Source: Diplonema papillatum
Taxonomy: Eukaryota; Euglenozoa; Diplonemea; Diplonemida; Diplonemidae
Assembly: GCA_030068145.1 (NCBI GenBank)
Contig: JAPJBO010000104.1
Location: 310,001 to 374,000 of the forward strand
Direction: 5' to 3'
DNA: 64,000 nucleotides
Shown: positions 19,991 to 38,780 of the stretch, one piece after another
How the letters are laid out: every line of letters begins with the position of its first letter
Numbering within the stretch: position 1 is the first letter of the stretch
Position numbers and translations under genes: made by a program
Notes under the pieces: model-generated
Told to the model about the DNA's origin: nothing
Database searches by the model: none
Seen by the model: the letters and a program-made list of their open reading frames with translations, nothing else

Positions 19991-21843
19991 TGTTCATGGT
20001 TTGGCTTTTTCAACACGTGACTCTGCCCGACGGGGGAGCTGTTCACGTCCCCCGATCCTCCGACGTCGGCGGCTCTTCCTAATCAACCTAGACAAGCAGA
20101 ATTGTCTCAGGGTTGGATTGTCGGAACAACGAGGCACTCATCGTTGACTACTAGAACAACGACATGTCTATGTGCGGTTTGCATTGTTTACCGTGCGGTG
20201 TTCACGAGACCTACAAAGTTCCTCCAAGAAGCCATATGCAGGACGCGCCAAAAAAAGTAGTAAAAGCCGGGCGTGGACGCAGTTCGCAAAACCAAGCCTC
20301 CAAGCTTGGCTCGTGCGTTTTGCGTCTGACTTCTGCTACTCCTTTTCGCGTGAACTGCTCTGATGGAGAACTCGCTTCCTGAAGGAGCTCGGTCCGTCTC
20401 CCTAAATTCTGCTGTAAAGGCCACGCGGTGAACAAAGCGCCTTCGATTTCGTACGCGGCACTTCTCCGCCGTTCCGCTGCAGGCAATGTCGGCGTCGTGG
20501 GTGAAGTCGGTGCTGCTGTGATGTACAGAGCAGACAATTCGATTGCAGCTCCACGGGAGCGGGGTGGACCGGCTTGGGTCTACGACCACAATAGGTGCCA
20601 ACTCATTTGATGAAGCCAGCCTGTGAAGCCCCCTGAGCTTCCTCACTGTAATGATTGTGGAATCCACGTACTGGGTAATCAGTAGCTGCAAGTTCGTCGG
20701 GAGCCCAACGATCTCTCCGGCCTGTTTCGCATGCGCACGGTGGAGCTAAAGCTGGAGTTAAGGTCAATCGTACGGAGATCGATTCTCGTTGTTTCACTGC
20801 TATCCGCAAAAGCGTGGGTGCAACAGAAGGGACACTCTCGCACCTTCAGACGTGCCCCGTGAGAAGGGCATTGCAGAAAAAGAACAACTATCCAAGCGAA
20901 CACGGTGTCCAGCCTTAGAAGCTGGAATTAACGACATGAAGCAGGCCATACAACCGAAGGTGTGTGAATGGACACCTGAAAGGCGGGCGACACGTAGGCT
21001 AACCCCCGACTTTTGTCTTTAGCCTGGTCATACAGACCAAGACAATCGCTACACAAGCTGCGGCCCGCACACAGACCATTACGGTGTACCACATGGTCAT
21101 TGAGAACAAGATTGCTTTTGACACGCGGGGTCGACTTTCATATTCATATTATCCGCTTATTTTTAGCACAAGCTTTCTTTCCCTGTCTTGCGAAGTACAC
21201 GTATTTTACCACGTATTCTCAGTTGATTGCCGCTTTCGGTGTTTTCGGGACTCTTCAGCAACGTTGGTTGAGCCGGACTGGGTTCGTTCTGGTAGTGCTG
21301 GGCTTTGCTTCGGCCAAAGAGCCAATGGGGGCGGCAGAGAACTTCTCACGATATAGGGAAGGGGGGGGGTTCGGCGTTTGAAGTTGCTTGGTATCCTCAC
21401 GGTCATTCCCTTTGGTGTCCGGGCGTGGGTCGAGCTATCCCCTTCGGTGATTTGGCTCAGCCCACGACGGACACGGAAAGTCTGGCGGGTGGTACAGGGG
21501 AGGGAGCCGTCATTCACTTGTGTTTGAACACTAATACTGCGGGGCGAAAAGGTGCACCGCCACGATGGCTGGTGGTACGAGGCGGTCTCAGCTTAAGCCC
21601 CCGCTTGTTGAGCTGCTTTCCTCTCCTCTTCGGCTGTCGGCGCGCGACCTCGAGAAAAAACGCGGCACGTGATTAGGTGATGGAGGACCTGGCTTTAGCT
21701 GACGCGGGGACGGCCAGAGGGTGCCACACATGGGAGGAGGTGCGCTTTGGTAGGAAACTGCAGCTATCTGGCCAGGCTTTGCTGCATGCCCTCGCCAGGC
21801 ATCTAATTTCTGCACGAGATGCGACGCTTCAAAGCATGACCAA
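19991..21843. other. Spacer with a half MITE B; no gene recognised
   Basis: ACGGTGTCCAGCCTTAGAAG at about 20902-20921 is a solo MITE B end. Several frames of 75-170 codons exist on both strands, but none has domain-like sequence or clear codon bias. Confidence 0.45.
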
Positions 21844-22008
21844 GCGGTGGAGCCAACCTGGAGTTAAAGCTCGAGTTAAAAAGCGGGTGTCACACCCGCT
21901 TTCCGGGTGTGGATCTACACGCGTTTTGGTTGTAGCACACCCACTTTTCGGGGTGTGACGCCGACACACCCTCTTTAACTCCAGCTTCTGAGGCTGGACC
22001 CCACCGTG
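21844..22008. mobile_element. MITE B, best-preserved copy
   Basis: About 165 bp with long inverted ends (GGTGGAGCCAACCTGGAGTT and AGCTTCTGAGGCTGGACCCC) and internal CACACCCGCTTTCCGGGTGTG-type hairpins. No coding region. No clear target duplication could be read. Confidence 0.75.
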
Positions 22009-22297
22009 TATGGCATCAATAGTACACCTCCCAGCTCAGCTGTCCCAGTCGCAGGCGACTGTACTTGCGCGTCTACTCCGAGAGACGTCCGCAACAACGA
22101 ACCGACTGCTCCTCGCGAAGTACTGCCACGCAGTTTTCGCATCATATAGAGTGTGAAACGTCCGGTCAGGCCGGGTGTGGGCCGTTGTTCGCAGTTCGGG
22201 CCAGCGGGATTCCTGCGGCGCACTGAGGTCACGCAGGATTGCCGGCGGCTTCGGAGTACAACAGAAGAGATGTCCAGCTCCCGGGTCGGTTGGGAGA

Positions 22298-24688
22298 TCA
22301 ACTGGATCCGCCCTTGATGCCGTTCAACATGCGCGAGCCGCTGAGATCCGGCGAGAGAGCCTGCAGGCGGGAATAGTACTTCTTGAAGCACGCAAAGTGG
22401 TCGAAGGCGTGCCGGATCCAGTTGAAGTTCGTGCCCCTCTTGCCGAGCTCCGTCCCTTCCGAGACGGTGCCCGACAGCTGCCCGTCGAAATTCGCGTGCA
22501 CAAAGTTCGAGTACACGTTCAGCATGCAAGCAATCGGCACGAACGTGTAGCAGTCGCACAAAAAGTCGGACACTTCCTTCTCCCGCTGCTCTTCGTTGAC
22601 GCCCTCACTAAGCACGCCGGTGGTCTCAAGATACGCCACAATCACACGCCTCAGGAACACATCTACCTGCTCCATGTTGAGGTCTACTTCGCCACGCGAA
22701 ATCTGCAGCTCAAGGCTCGAGATCAGCTTCGCAAAGTCGTAAACTGCAAGACTCGGTCCGCACCACTCGACGTCAATCAGCGTCACTTTCGTCGGATTCG
22801 CGAGGTTGTCGACAATCGCGTTGGACAGGTTCACGTCGAAGTGCGAGTACACGAACCGGGTGCTCTGCTTCGATTGCAACGCAGCGTGCACTGTCTTCTT
22901 CACAGACTCGATGTCGACGTACTGCAGGAATTCTTTGTAGAATCCCGACCATTGGGTACTGCGTGACAGCCCCGACTTCTCGGTGGAGATCACCGCACAC
23001 CGACGCCAGATCTCAAGCAGCGTGTAGCAGAGAGGCGGGCCGTCGGGCATGATCGAGCCGAAGTGGTAGTCGATGATGCTCTTTTTGAACGACTCGTTGT
23101 GCATCAGCGAGTGGAACTTCGCGAGGCTCCGCCCCAAGCACGAGAACATCACGTCGCAGTTCGATTCCGTCTTCTTCAACGCCTTCAGCAGCGTGTAGCC
23201 GGTGACCCATTCTTCGATCCTGCCAAGATACCGCTCGCAGCCGTAGTAAGACGCGTTGATGTCGTTGTATTGGAACGGGCCCAGGCCAACGTCAGACAAT
23301 CGTTTCGACACGTTGCCAATGAAGTTGACTTCGTCGTGGATGGTGCGCTTCGGCTTCTCCCAGTTGTAGAACGCGACAAGCGCCCTGCGGAGGGTTACGT
23401 CCGGTCTCTTGTCCTTGAGGAGCTTCACCTTGAAGATCCGGCTGTCCACCATGCGGGTCACAGCGATGTCCGCCAGGCAGACGTCTTTGTCGGACCACTC
23501 CTTCAGCGACTGCACGCAGAAGTTTTTCACGTTGTCGTCGCTGCTGTTCAACCGCGAGATGTCCTCTTTCAGCCCCCTGCGAATGCCATGGCGGATGAAC
23601 AGCTTGTTGAGATGCACCATGCAGTCGTCGACGCCCTTGTACCCCGGGAAGACGTTGCAGTCGATTATGTAGTGCTGCCGCGTGTCTTTTCGGACGAGAA
23701 CGTCGAACCCAAACAGCTCAACATCCCACTCGTGCTCTATCGCGAGCTTCAGCACCGTCACGATCGAAGAGTCCAGCACGTCGTCGATGGCGCTCGTCTT
23801 CCCTTCCTGCAGCCGCTGGCAGCCGACAACCCCCTCGCGGTTGGTGATGACGTCCGAGTAGAAGACAACGTACCCGTGCCCACTGGAGCCGACCTCGCCC
23901 GCGGGGACGTGCTCCCCCTTCAGCTCGGTCGCGAGGGCGGCGAGGTTTTCGGGGGAAGGGGCGCCGACGTCCGGCAAAGACGGCCGTTTGCCGACGAAAA
24001 TGCGCTGCGCGACGACGTACACTTTGTACACAACGCCGCCGTGGGGGACGTACTGCTCGATGGAGAACTCGTCGTTGGGGTACGCGGCGCTGCTCGTGAG
24101 GTGGAGCAGCCCGGGGAGGTCAAACACGAGGGCCATCCGCCGGCCGGAGACGATATTCGGCTTCACGACGACGGGGAACGGCGGGAGGCGGGCGGTATCC
24201 GGCGACTTCCTGTTGAATGTGCACCACGGGGCGGTCGAGCACGCCGGGGCGCGGACGTTGATGAGGGTCGTGACGGCGGTAATCCGCTCGAGGAACGTCG
24301 TCATGCTGTTTCGGTTCGACAGCTCGAGTTCGCACGCGAACGGGATGATGTTCCGCTCTTGGTACTCGGCGGCGTGCTTGTCCATAAATTCGTGGTACCG
24401 CCGCATCGTCGCTTCGTGCACGGGGTCCTCTGCGGCCGCCAGCGCCTTGTGCAGCAGAGACACGCACACGTCCGGGCACGCGGGCAACGCCTCCCACTGC
24501 TGGGAGAGGTCCTTTTCGACGTCGAACGCCAGGATGTCCACCTTGCCCTCCAGCTTCGTCCCCTCCTGACTGTCCCGGTAGGCCTGCAGCTTCACGCTGC
24601 GCTTGCGGTCGGGCACTGAAAACACCGTGCAGAGGTGCAGGTTGCGCGTCCGCCCAAAGTCAGCCGAAAAGCAACGGTCGGAAGACAT
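22298..24688 (-). CDS. ITPK fused to a choline/ethanolamine-kinase-like domain, copy 2
   Basis: From ATG 24686-24688 the frame gives 796 residues, exactly the length of the paralogue at 3531-5921; a longer reading would need a TTG start at 24748. The ITPK signature is intact: PPFPVVVKP, EQYVPHGGVVYKVYVV, GKRPSLPDVG, LFGFDVLV and IIDCNVFPGYKGVDD. The second domain has EEWVTGYTLL, VYSHFDVNLSN and LIDVEWCG. The ITPK half differs from copy 1 at roughly half of the residues, whereas the last 220 or so residues are about 90% identical, with near-identical DNA. It is intronless. The 518-codon plus-strand frame at 23063-24619 is an antisense shadow produced by strong codon bias. Confidence 0.87.
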   Translation of the reverse strand: MSSDRCFSADFGRTRNLHLCTVFSVPDRKRSVKLQAYRDSQEGTKLEGKVDILAFDVEKDLSQQWEALPACPDVCVSLLHKALAAAEDPVHEATMRRYHEFMDKHAAEYQERNIIPFACELELSNRNSMTTFLERITAVTTLINVRAPACSTAPWCTFNRKSPDTARLPPFPVVVKPNIVSGRRMALVFDLPGLLHLTSSAAYPNDEFSIEQYVPHGGVVYKVYVVAQRIFVGKRPSLPDVGAPSPENLAALATELKGEHVPAGEVGSSGHGYVVFYSDVITNREGVVGCQRLQEGKTSAIDDVLDSSIVTVLKLAIEHEWDVELFGFDVLVRKDTRQHYIIDCNVFPGYKGVDDCMVHLNKLFIRHGIRRGLKEDISRLNSSDDNVKNFCVQSLKEWSDKDVCLADIAVTRMVDSRIFKVKLLKDKRPDVTLRRALVAFYNWEKPKRTIHDEVNFIGNVSKRLSDVGLGPFQYNDINASYYGCERYLGRIEEWVTGYTLLKALKKTESNCDVMFSCLGRSLAKFHSLMHNESFKKSIIDYHFGSIMPDGPPLCYTLLEIWRRCAVISTEKSGLSRSTQWSGFYKEFLQYVDIESVKKTVHAALQSKQSTRFVYSHFDVNLSNAIVDNLANPTKVTLIDVEWCGPSLAVYDFAKLISSLELQISRGEVDLNMEQVDVFLRRVIVAYLETTGVLSEGVNEEQREKEVSDFLCDCYTFVPIACMLNVYSNFVHANFDGQLSGTVSEGTELGKRGTNFNWIRHAFDHFACFKKYYSRLQALSPDLSGSRMLNGIKGGSS

Positions 24689-25204
24689 CGTCGCGTCGGA
24701 CTCGCTGGTCTCTCTTATTATTTTGTGCGTTGCCGGTGCTGACGACAACTAAAAACCCCGACGGGGGAAAAACTTAGTTTAGCGGGGGATGCTGGTTTCA
24801 AGGGGGTGGTCGGTCGGGGACAGCAACAACAGCACCTTTTTATGTTCGGTCTTCCTTGGGGGTAGTGTCTCTCACTTCCTCAAGGAAATGCGAGATGCGG
24901 GCACCCTCTCCACAACGGGGTTGTTCTTTTCTTTTTGTGTTTGCTTTTCTTCGTCTCCTTTCCGAGTTTACTTTCGGTTTCTGCGGGGCAAGTGGCAGAA
25001 GGGGCGCGCGGTGATGAACGTGCTTGGAATGAAATATATGCTCGACACCGTGTCCTATCTGCACCAGGGCTAAAAAGAAGGTCTGTGTGTGTGTGTGTGT
25101 GTGTGTGATGCCTCGTGTGTTGGTTCCTTCCCCTTTTTTCACCCTGTGTGTGTGTAGATTCAGCAGTGAAGGGTGAAAGGTGTTTCCGGCGAAAGGTGTA
25201 AATA
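24689..25204. other. Spacer upstream of ITPK fusion copy 2
   Basis: Contains a fragment of repeat A (25018-25070: GAACGTGCTTGGAATGAAAT) and a GT12 microsatellite (25085-25108). The gene's promoter should be here, but no motif is evident. Confidence 0.5.
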
Positions 25205-25510
25205 CGCTCCGCGATCGGAAATACTCGACGTGGCTGCTTCGACTCCGAATGGAAAGGAGGAAATATAGAGGTAGATGGGGCAGATACAATACAAACGCAA
25301 TCTGATTTCTTCTTCGCTAACACCACCGTGAGTTGTTTTCTCACTCAGGACTTTGACCTGTTGTGTTTGTGTGATAGGCCGTGTAGGGGTAGATCCGCAT
25401 GACCTCACGTCCGTTCAACAAGTGGTTCGGTAGTTGAAACACTTGGGATCCCTTCGGCTTTGTCTGGCAGCATCGTCGAGCATTTCCTTCCAAGCTGGCG
25501 CTTGTGTAAA
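25205..25510 (-). repeat. Dispersed repeat D, copy 2
   Basis: Inverse orientation of 19510-19730, extended by a part with CTGCTTCGACTCCGAATGGA and GGAAATATAGAGG. It forms a head-to-head inverted pair with 25795-26005. Confidence 0.85.
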
Positions 25511-25794
25511 ACTTCTACCTCTCACGTACATACAGTGAGCTCGAGCCACATGTGAGTGAATGAGGAGTGGAAATCGCATCTCGAACATGATACACTAAAG
25601 CTGCTGCATGCGAACCCATTCGGCGAAGTCACCCCGGGCTTTGGCATTTCACTGGGCTTGCCGCTCTTTTCAGAACCTTTTCTGCCCCACCCCGCTCGCA
25701 ACGCAGTCATTATGCGTACTTACACTGCAGAGTCGTCGCTTGATAAGCAAAGAAAACCTCGCAAAGGGCAGTACAGTAGTCGTAGTTCGTTTTT

Positions 25795-26005
25795 TTACAT
25801 AAGCGCCAGCTTGAAAGGAAATGCTCGACGATGCTGCCCGACAAAGAACAGAAGGGATCCCAAGTGCTGTAACTACCGAACCACGTGTTGAACGGACGTG
25901 AGGTCATGCGGGTCTACCCCTACACGACAAATCACACAAACACAACAGGTCAAAGTCCTGAGTGAGAAAACAACACACGGTGGTGTAAGCGAAGAACAAA
26001 TTTTC
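25795..26005 (+). repeat. Dispersed repeat D, copy 3
   Basis: Begins TTACATAAGCGCCAGCTTG and ends ACGGTGGTGTAAGCGAAG. About 285 bp separate it from the inverted copy 2. Confidence 0.85.
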
Positions 26006-28151
26006 TTTTTTGTGCTCAGTAGACTCGTCGTCGAAAGCGACGGTCTAACACATTTGAAGCAATTATTTTCGGTCGTGTCCCAGCGGCCCGTGGCGCTGCT
26101 TGTAGTAGGCGTCCTTCTTTTGGCGTCCTTCTGTAAGGATCTTAGTTTTGGCAACACTCCTACCTAAGCATACAGTACGGACGAGTTGTATTCTTGTCGA
26201 AACTCGTATGTTGGTCTCCTGTGCAAATTCTCGTCAAACGAGTCGTGTTCGAGAATACGATTAGTAAAGTTACCTGCGGAACTCTCGTCCCAAACTCGTA
26301 TGACGAGCGTGGACGAGAATCTGAGACGATATGCACTGTATGCTTGAGGGTGAGATTGATTGTGTGACCCGGCGAAAGGTTTGAGGTCCTTTTCACAAAC
26401 ATTCGTCGGTCAAGCTGGACATAATTGCCATGCAATGGTGGACACAGCGACCGCGTCGTACAGGGTGTGTCGTAGCTGGAATGTAGAATGATACGTGAAG
26501 AACACTGTCTCGGCTAGGTGGAAACGTAAAAACGTGCTTTGGTACATGTGCTCAACACAGCACTTGTCCTATCTTGCGGTCCTTTAAGTTACGGACACGG
26601 ACAGGACAGCGATATGACTCTAGTTTGTCAGGCGACTGTTCTCAACTACGTAGGGGGGAGACGGCCGTGCCCTTCTGGCGAAATCTTGCTTTTGTTTGAT
26701 TGCAGAGACGTTTTTATCTGACACAGACCCTGAGCCCCCTGCGACAACACGCGGCCCACGTCGTTGTAGGGCAACCCACAAGATTGTTAGTCTGGAAACA
26801 ATGAAAGACGCTCAAACAAACACGGCTGCGCTGGGGCCGCTCCTTGCCCGCTCGAGTGCGCATATGTGATCTGCAGAGACAAAACGCACCAAATAAAATG
26901 GCCAGCCACTTTTTCAAACTGGCTGGTTAAAACACGCACAACCAGTCCGTGTTCTGGCGTTATAATGCGCTCCAGACTTTCCAGGATACTGCCTCCAAAG
27001 CCCCTGGCAGGAGAGCTGCTCTTTCTCCTTCAGAAGATGCACGACACGTACGATCGAAGAGGTAGTCACCCAGTGACTATTGCAGGCCATCTACGGATAT
27101 TCTGCATTCTAACCTCAACCTGCCGCTGCCGATCACGGTCAAAGATTTGGCATCCAAACAGCGCTGCTGCTCAAGTCTGACGTGAGGATACCTGTGTGTT
27201 GATACGACATGGTTGACTTCTACCTGGGTACAAGGGTTTCTGAAAAACGAATAGGCTGTTTGTACGTGCCAGCATCCGCCCCTAGCTTCTTGTTCAGGCA
27301 GGACGGAGAGGCTAAGGTGGCGCACCTCGTCGACTGTTCTGGCCGGTGTGTGTGCTCCTTTTTAAGATGGATCGTGTCTGCGTTCTCTCTCCCTCCGATT
27401 GAACCGGCTGTGAGCCGAAACTCGGCGCCGGTCTCTCCGGACTGCACCAGGAGAGAACTTCGCGGCGGATCACAAAGCACCTGCCTGCACGAGGCACGCG
27501 CCCAAGACCCGTGCACGGCTACCGCAGCACCCTCCATGTTTGCTCGGATGCTACGGTCGGGAAGGGGCTTCAAAGTAGTTGGGAAACACGTTCCCCTTCC
27601 CCGCGTTCTGTGTGTGGGGTTGCCGCCGGGCAACTGCCGCAGCAGCTGCAGATACGTCCTTCGCTCACTTTCGGGAGGTGTCGCTGCTCACCTACCAGTG
27701 TGTTCCTGGTTGTTGCCCTACGACTGCTCCGGCCGGTGTGCGATGATGCACGAGGGAAACACGCAGTCAAACTCCCGTCGTCAAACTCCGCGCAGCGCGG
27801 TAGCTTGCAAACGGGCACAGTGCCCCAGTTGACTTCATCCTCGAGGATATCAGTCCGAGTAAGTGCCATCTTTGTTTGTAGGTGCCGGGGGAGGATTAGC
27901 CTAGCTAGTGATCGATAGTGAGTGAATATGATGCCAGCGTTCTCTTTCGTGTTTACAAAGCACTAATTTGGATGCAAACGTTTGACGACACAAAGTCTCG
28001 TCACTGAAACGTCGCCGAGGCTCGACGTGACCAGCCCACGTTTTCGGAATCTATACGGAGGCTGAGAGCCTCGTAGTTCCTCGACGACCCGTGTTGATGC
28101 ACTCCTCGCTTTAGTCGCTCAGCTTGGGAGCTACGGAATGACCGACGAACA
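26006..28151. other. Spacer with repeat fragments, no gene recognised
   Basis: A degraded repeat A lies at 26532-26660 (GTGCTCAACACAGCACTTGT). Repeat Q at 27868-27985 (GTGCCGGGGGAGGATTAGCC, GCCAGCGTTCTCTTTCGTG) recurs at 52872-53010. The plus-strand frame at 27209-27832 is long, but I see no domain in it. Confidence 0.45.
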
Positions 28152-35806
<7,655 letters not shown>

Positions 35807-36009
35807 ATGGGGGGAAGAGGGGGGTTCTCCTTTTCCTGTTCTTCCCACGTGTTCCGCCTGTTTTCTACTTATTTTTTGTGGAACTACTAACCACGCCGTG
35901 TGGGCACGGTCCTTACACACAAAGAAAGCTGACAGCGACGTGGTGCCGTGTAAGATACATAACATAGTCCTTCGTGGGTAGTGCGTCTTTTCGCTAGCTG
36001 CAGGACCCA

Positions 36010-36250
36010 ATTTTCTCCTGCTGCTCGGTGCGCACCTTGAGCAGCGCCGTCTTCAGTGCGAAATCTACTACACTGCCGCCCCTACGCAGGGTTCTGCTGG
36101 CTTCCGGACGCCTCGTAACACACGACGCTCGCCGGCTGCCCGCCGTTCATCTCGAGCACGCCCAGCGGGTGCCGCGCGGTCCGACTCGGCCTCGCCATCG
36201 AAACGGGGCCTCGACGCCGCTGATGGCGGAGAGTCCACCTCCATATGGGG
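36010..36250 (-). pseudogene. Broken duplicate of exon 1 of the coiled-coil gene (copy 2)
   Basis: Keeps the MEVDSPPSAASRPRFDGEAE start (ATG at 36242-36244), but a short deletion near 36175, relative to the intact exon, shifts the frame, and the coiled-coil part is missing. It lies upstream of the working exon, in the same orientation. Confidence 0.8.
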
Positions 36251-36562
36251 GGAAGAGGGGGGTTCTCCTTTTCCTGTTCTTCCCACGTGTTCCGCCTGTT
36301 TTCTAATTACTTTTGGGTAGGTAAAGAAACTTGTTTCTTTGAACCACTTCATGTGGTCAGCAGCAAGAATAGCAGCTTTCTGGCTTCACCTTTTTTACTC
36401 CAACCATACGGCGCGCGGCAAGCAGAGCAGGAGCGGTGGACGAGAGTGGCAGACACAAGCATAGGAGTGAGGATTTTATTATGGAACTACGAACCACGCC
36501 GTGTGGGCATGGTCCTTACACACAAACAAAGTTGACAGCGACGTGGCGCCGGCGTCTTTTCA

Positions 36563-36826
36563 CTAGCTGTCCTGCTGCTCGGTGCGCACTCTGTGCAGCG
36601 CCGTCTTCAGTGCGAAATCTTCTTCACTGCGGCGGCCACCCGCCGACGACTGCACTGCCGCTCCTACGTAGGGTTCTGCTGGCTTCCGAACGCCTCGTAA
36701 CACACGACGCTCGCCGGCTGCCCGCCGTTCATCTCGAGCACGCCCAGCGGGTGCCGCGCGGTCCGACTCGGCCTCGCCATCGAAACGGGGCCTCGACGCC
36801 GCTGATGGCGGAGAGTCCACCTCCAT
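36563..36826 (-). pseudogene. Broken duplicate of exon 1 (copy 3)
   Basis: Has the same start (ATG 36824-36826) and the same short deletion and frameshift as copy 2, so the deletion predates the split of copies 2 and 3. It retains a piece coding for ALHRVRTEQQ. Confidence 0.8.
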
Positions 36827-37009
36827 GTAAGGGAAAGGGGGTTTATCCTTGTCTTCTCTTCCCACGTGTTCCGCCTATTTTCTTATAATCGTTTTGTGGA
36901 ACAACCTACCACGCCGTGTGGGCATTGCTCTTTCAAAACAAAGAAAGCTGACAGCGTTGGTGCCGCGTAAGATACATAACAGTCCTTTGTGTGTTGTGCG
37001 CTGGCTGCC

Positions 37010-37170
37010 TGGAACCAATTTTCTCCTCCTGCTCAGTCCGCGCTCTGTGCAGCGCCATCTTCAGCTCGCGAATCATCTTCACTGCGTTCGCCAACGTCAC
37101 GCCGACGACTACACTGCCACTCGGACCTGGCTCCCGGCACACGACGCTCGCCGGCTGCCCGCCGGCCATC
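37010..37170 (-). pseudogene. Broken duplicate of exon 1 (copy 4, internal part only)
   Basis: Encodes GGQPASVVC, GPSGSVVVGVTLANAVKMIR and HRARTEQEEKI in frame, but lacks the start and the end of the coiled coil. It is the most distant copy. Confidence 0.75.
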
Positions 37171-37211
37171 TCCAGAATGTCAGCGGTTGCCGGACGTTGC
37201 CAGAAGAACTG

Positions 37212-37434
37212 GTACGCACTACCGCCTTGGTCGCTGGCCTTAACACCGAGCGATGAGCACTCCTAAGCTCTAACAACTGCGCAGAATGCGAGCAATTGAC
37301 TCCCCTCGTTTTGCAGTGGTCAGTACGCACTACCGCCTTGGTCGTTGACCTTTACACGGAGCGATGACACTCCTAAGCTTTAACAACTGCGTAAAATGCG
37401 AGCAATGGACCCCTCGTTTTGCAGTGGTCAGTGG
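37212..37434 (+). repeat. Tandem duplication, 111-bp period
   Basis: Two units share GTACGCACTACCGCCTTGGT and CCTCGTTTTGCAGTGGTCAG, with few differences. Confidence 0.9.
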
Positions 37435-37699
37435 TCGATGCGCGGAGCGTTGATGGTACTGGTGTCTAATGAGCTTACGACGGCCCATGAGCACCTCCCA
37501 GCTGCGAGTGTTCGCTTTGCCTGATTCATTGCTTCTGCGAGAATGAAAACGGGGAAAGGGAAAGGTCGCTTCGGAATGGCGAATGGCTGCTTGTTTTTCC
37601 TTCTATCTGCCCCTGCGTTGCGTTTTCCCCCCTTCCTTCTCCCCGAAGCAAAGGTCGTTGCTGTGAAAAAGAGCCGTGGGGTCACCAAAAGCAGCGAAG

Positions 37700-37862
37700 A
37701 TACTCGAGGGGCCCTCGGCGCCTTCGAGAGACGCTAGAGAGTGGGGGAGACATTATACAACTCCAAAATGGGGGATTTTTGTTGAACGCGTACGCTCGGC
37801 ACACAATCCAGATCCACCTGTGCGTTTCGTGTACCGTCTGGCTCCTAATTCACGTGGTTCAT
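37700..37862 (+). repeat. Dispersed repeat K, copy
   Basis: ACTCGAGGGGCC, then GAGACATTATACAACTCC and TTGTTGAACGCGTACGCTCG, in the order of 54363-54592. Confidence 0.65.
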
Positions 37863-37872
37863 AGATGGCCGG

Positions 37873-38310
37873 TTGATAACGTTATATAACGTTATATAAC
37901 GTTATAACGGTGATAACGTTATATAACGTTATATAACGGTCGAAAACGCAAAATTACGGAAAAAATAACGCAAATAACGGTTTTTGGGAATTTTCAGATT
38001 TTGGCCACTTTTTGCCGATTTTTCCAGATTTCGGCCATTTTTACCCTTATTCCAGATTTCTGGTCATATTTGGCGGTTTTTGGTCAAGCTTATAAATTAA
38101 AAATTACATAAAACAAAGGCCTGTAAAACAGAGGCGCGCCACACACTGCATCGTACCGTGGGCCTGCGTGGGGGCAGCTAGCGGCGCCGCCAAAAAGAAA
38201 TTGATTCATTGATCCACAAAGAGTGGGTGCCGAGAAGAATAATTAAGGATTTATAAATTAGCGGCGGATAAATTATAAACCACGCATACCGGTATTATTG
38301 GCCTAGAAAT
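37873..38310. repeat. AT-rich segment headed by ATAACGTTAT palindromes
   Basis: Five or more copies of the palindrome ATAACGTTAT lie within 37876-37940, followed by AT-rich sequence with CCAGATTT and GGCCA(C/T)TTTT repeats to about 38100. No gene. Confidence 0.7.
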
Positions 38311-38402
38311 TAGAGGCTGGACGGTATGCTGCGCACACGCCCCCCCTTTTGAGACTTTGCAACCAGGGGGGGACCTCCTCGAGAATTTCCCACAACAGAA
38401 AA

Positions 38403-38525
38403 CAGGTGCAAAGACGTGTTAGAGTGTGTAGGGACCATCTCTCCCAGGGGAGTATCCGGCGGCCTCGTCACCGCCCCCCGTGGTGCCGCGGGTGGCGGTG
38501 CATGTCGGAGGCCCGGCCTGGCACG
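38403..38525 (+). repeat. Repeat E, copy without a long GA tract
   Basis: GGGACCATCTCTCCCAGGGG, then AGTATCCGGCGGCCTCGTC and a CG-rich inverted segment. Confidence 0.65.
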
Positions 38526-38780
38526 GGCCGCTTGTTTACAAATTCTCACTTGTCATCGAATGACCTAATCCATACAAGTGTGATTTGGACAGCTACTGAG
38601 CGGCACACCCCCCCCCGGACCAGTAATATGCCTTTTTGCTGTATCGGTCGTCGCAGCCCGGAAGGGTGCCAATGGACTTCTGCGGATGCTATGATGTGGA
38701 ACAAGAAGGACAATCAGAAAATGTTACGACGTTCTACCTTTTTGCATTTCCTCCCCCCCCCCCCCCCCCCCTTTTTGTTT

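Noticed and set aside
22773-24497. Additional minus-strand frames inside ITPK fusion copy 2
   Set aside because: Off-frame readings of the same gene.
23063-24619. 518-codon plus-strand frame
   Set aside because: Exactly antisense to ITPK fusion copy 2; strong third-position bias in the real gene suppresses stops on the opposite strand.
27209-27832. 207-codon plus-strand frame
   Set aside because: No domain-like sequence, no splice context and no codon bias beyond background.
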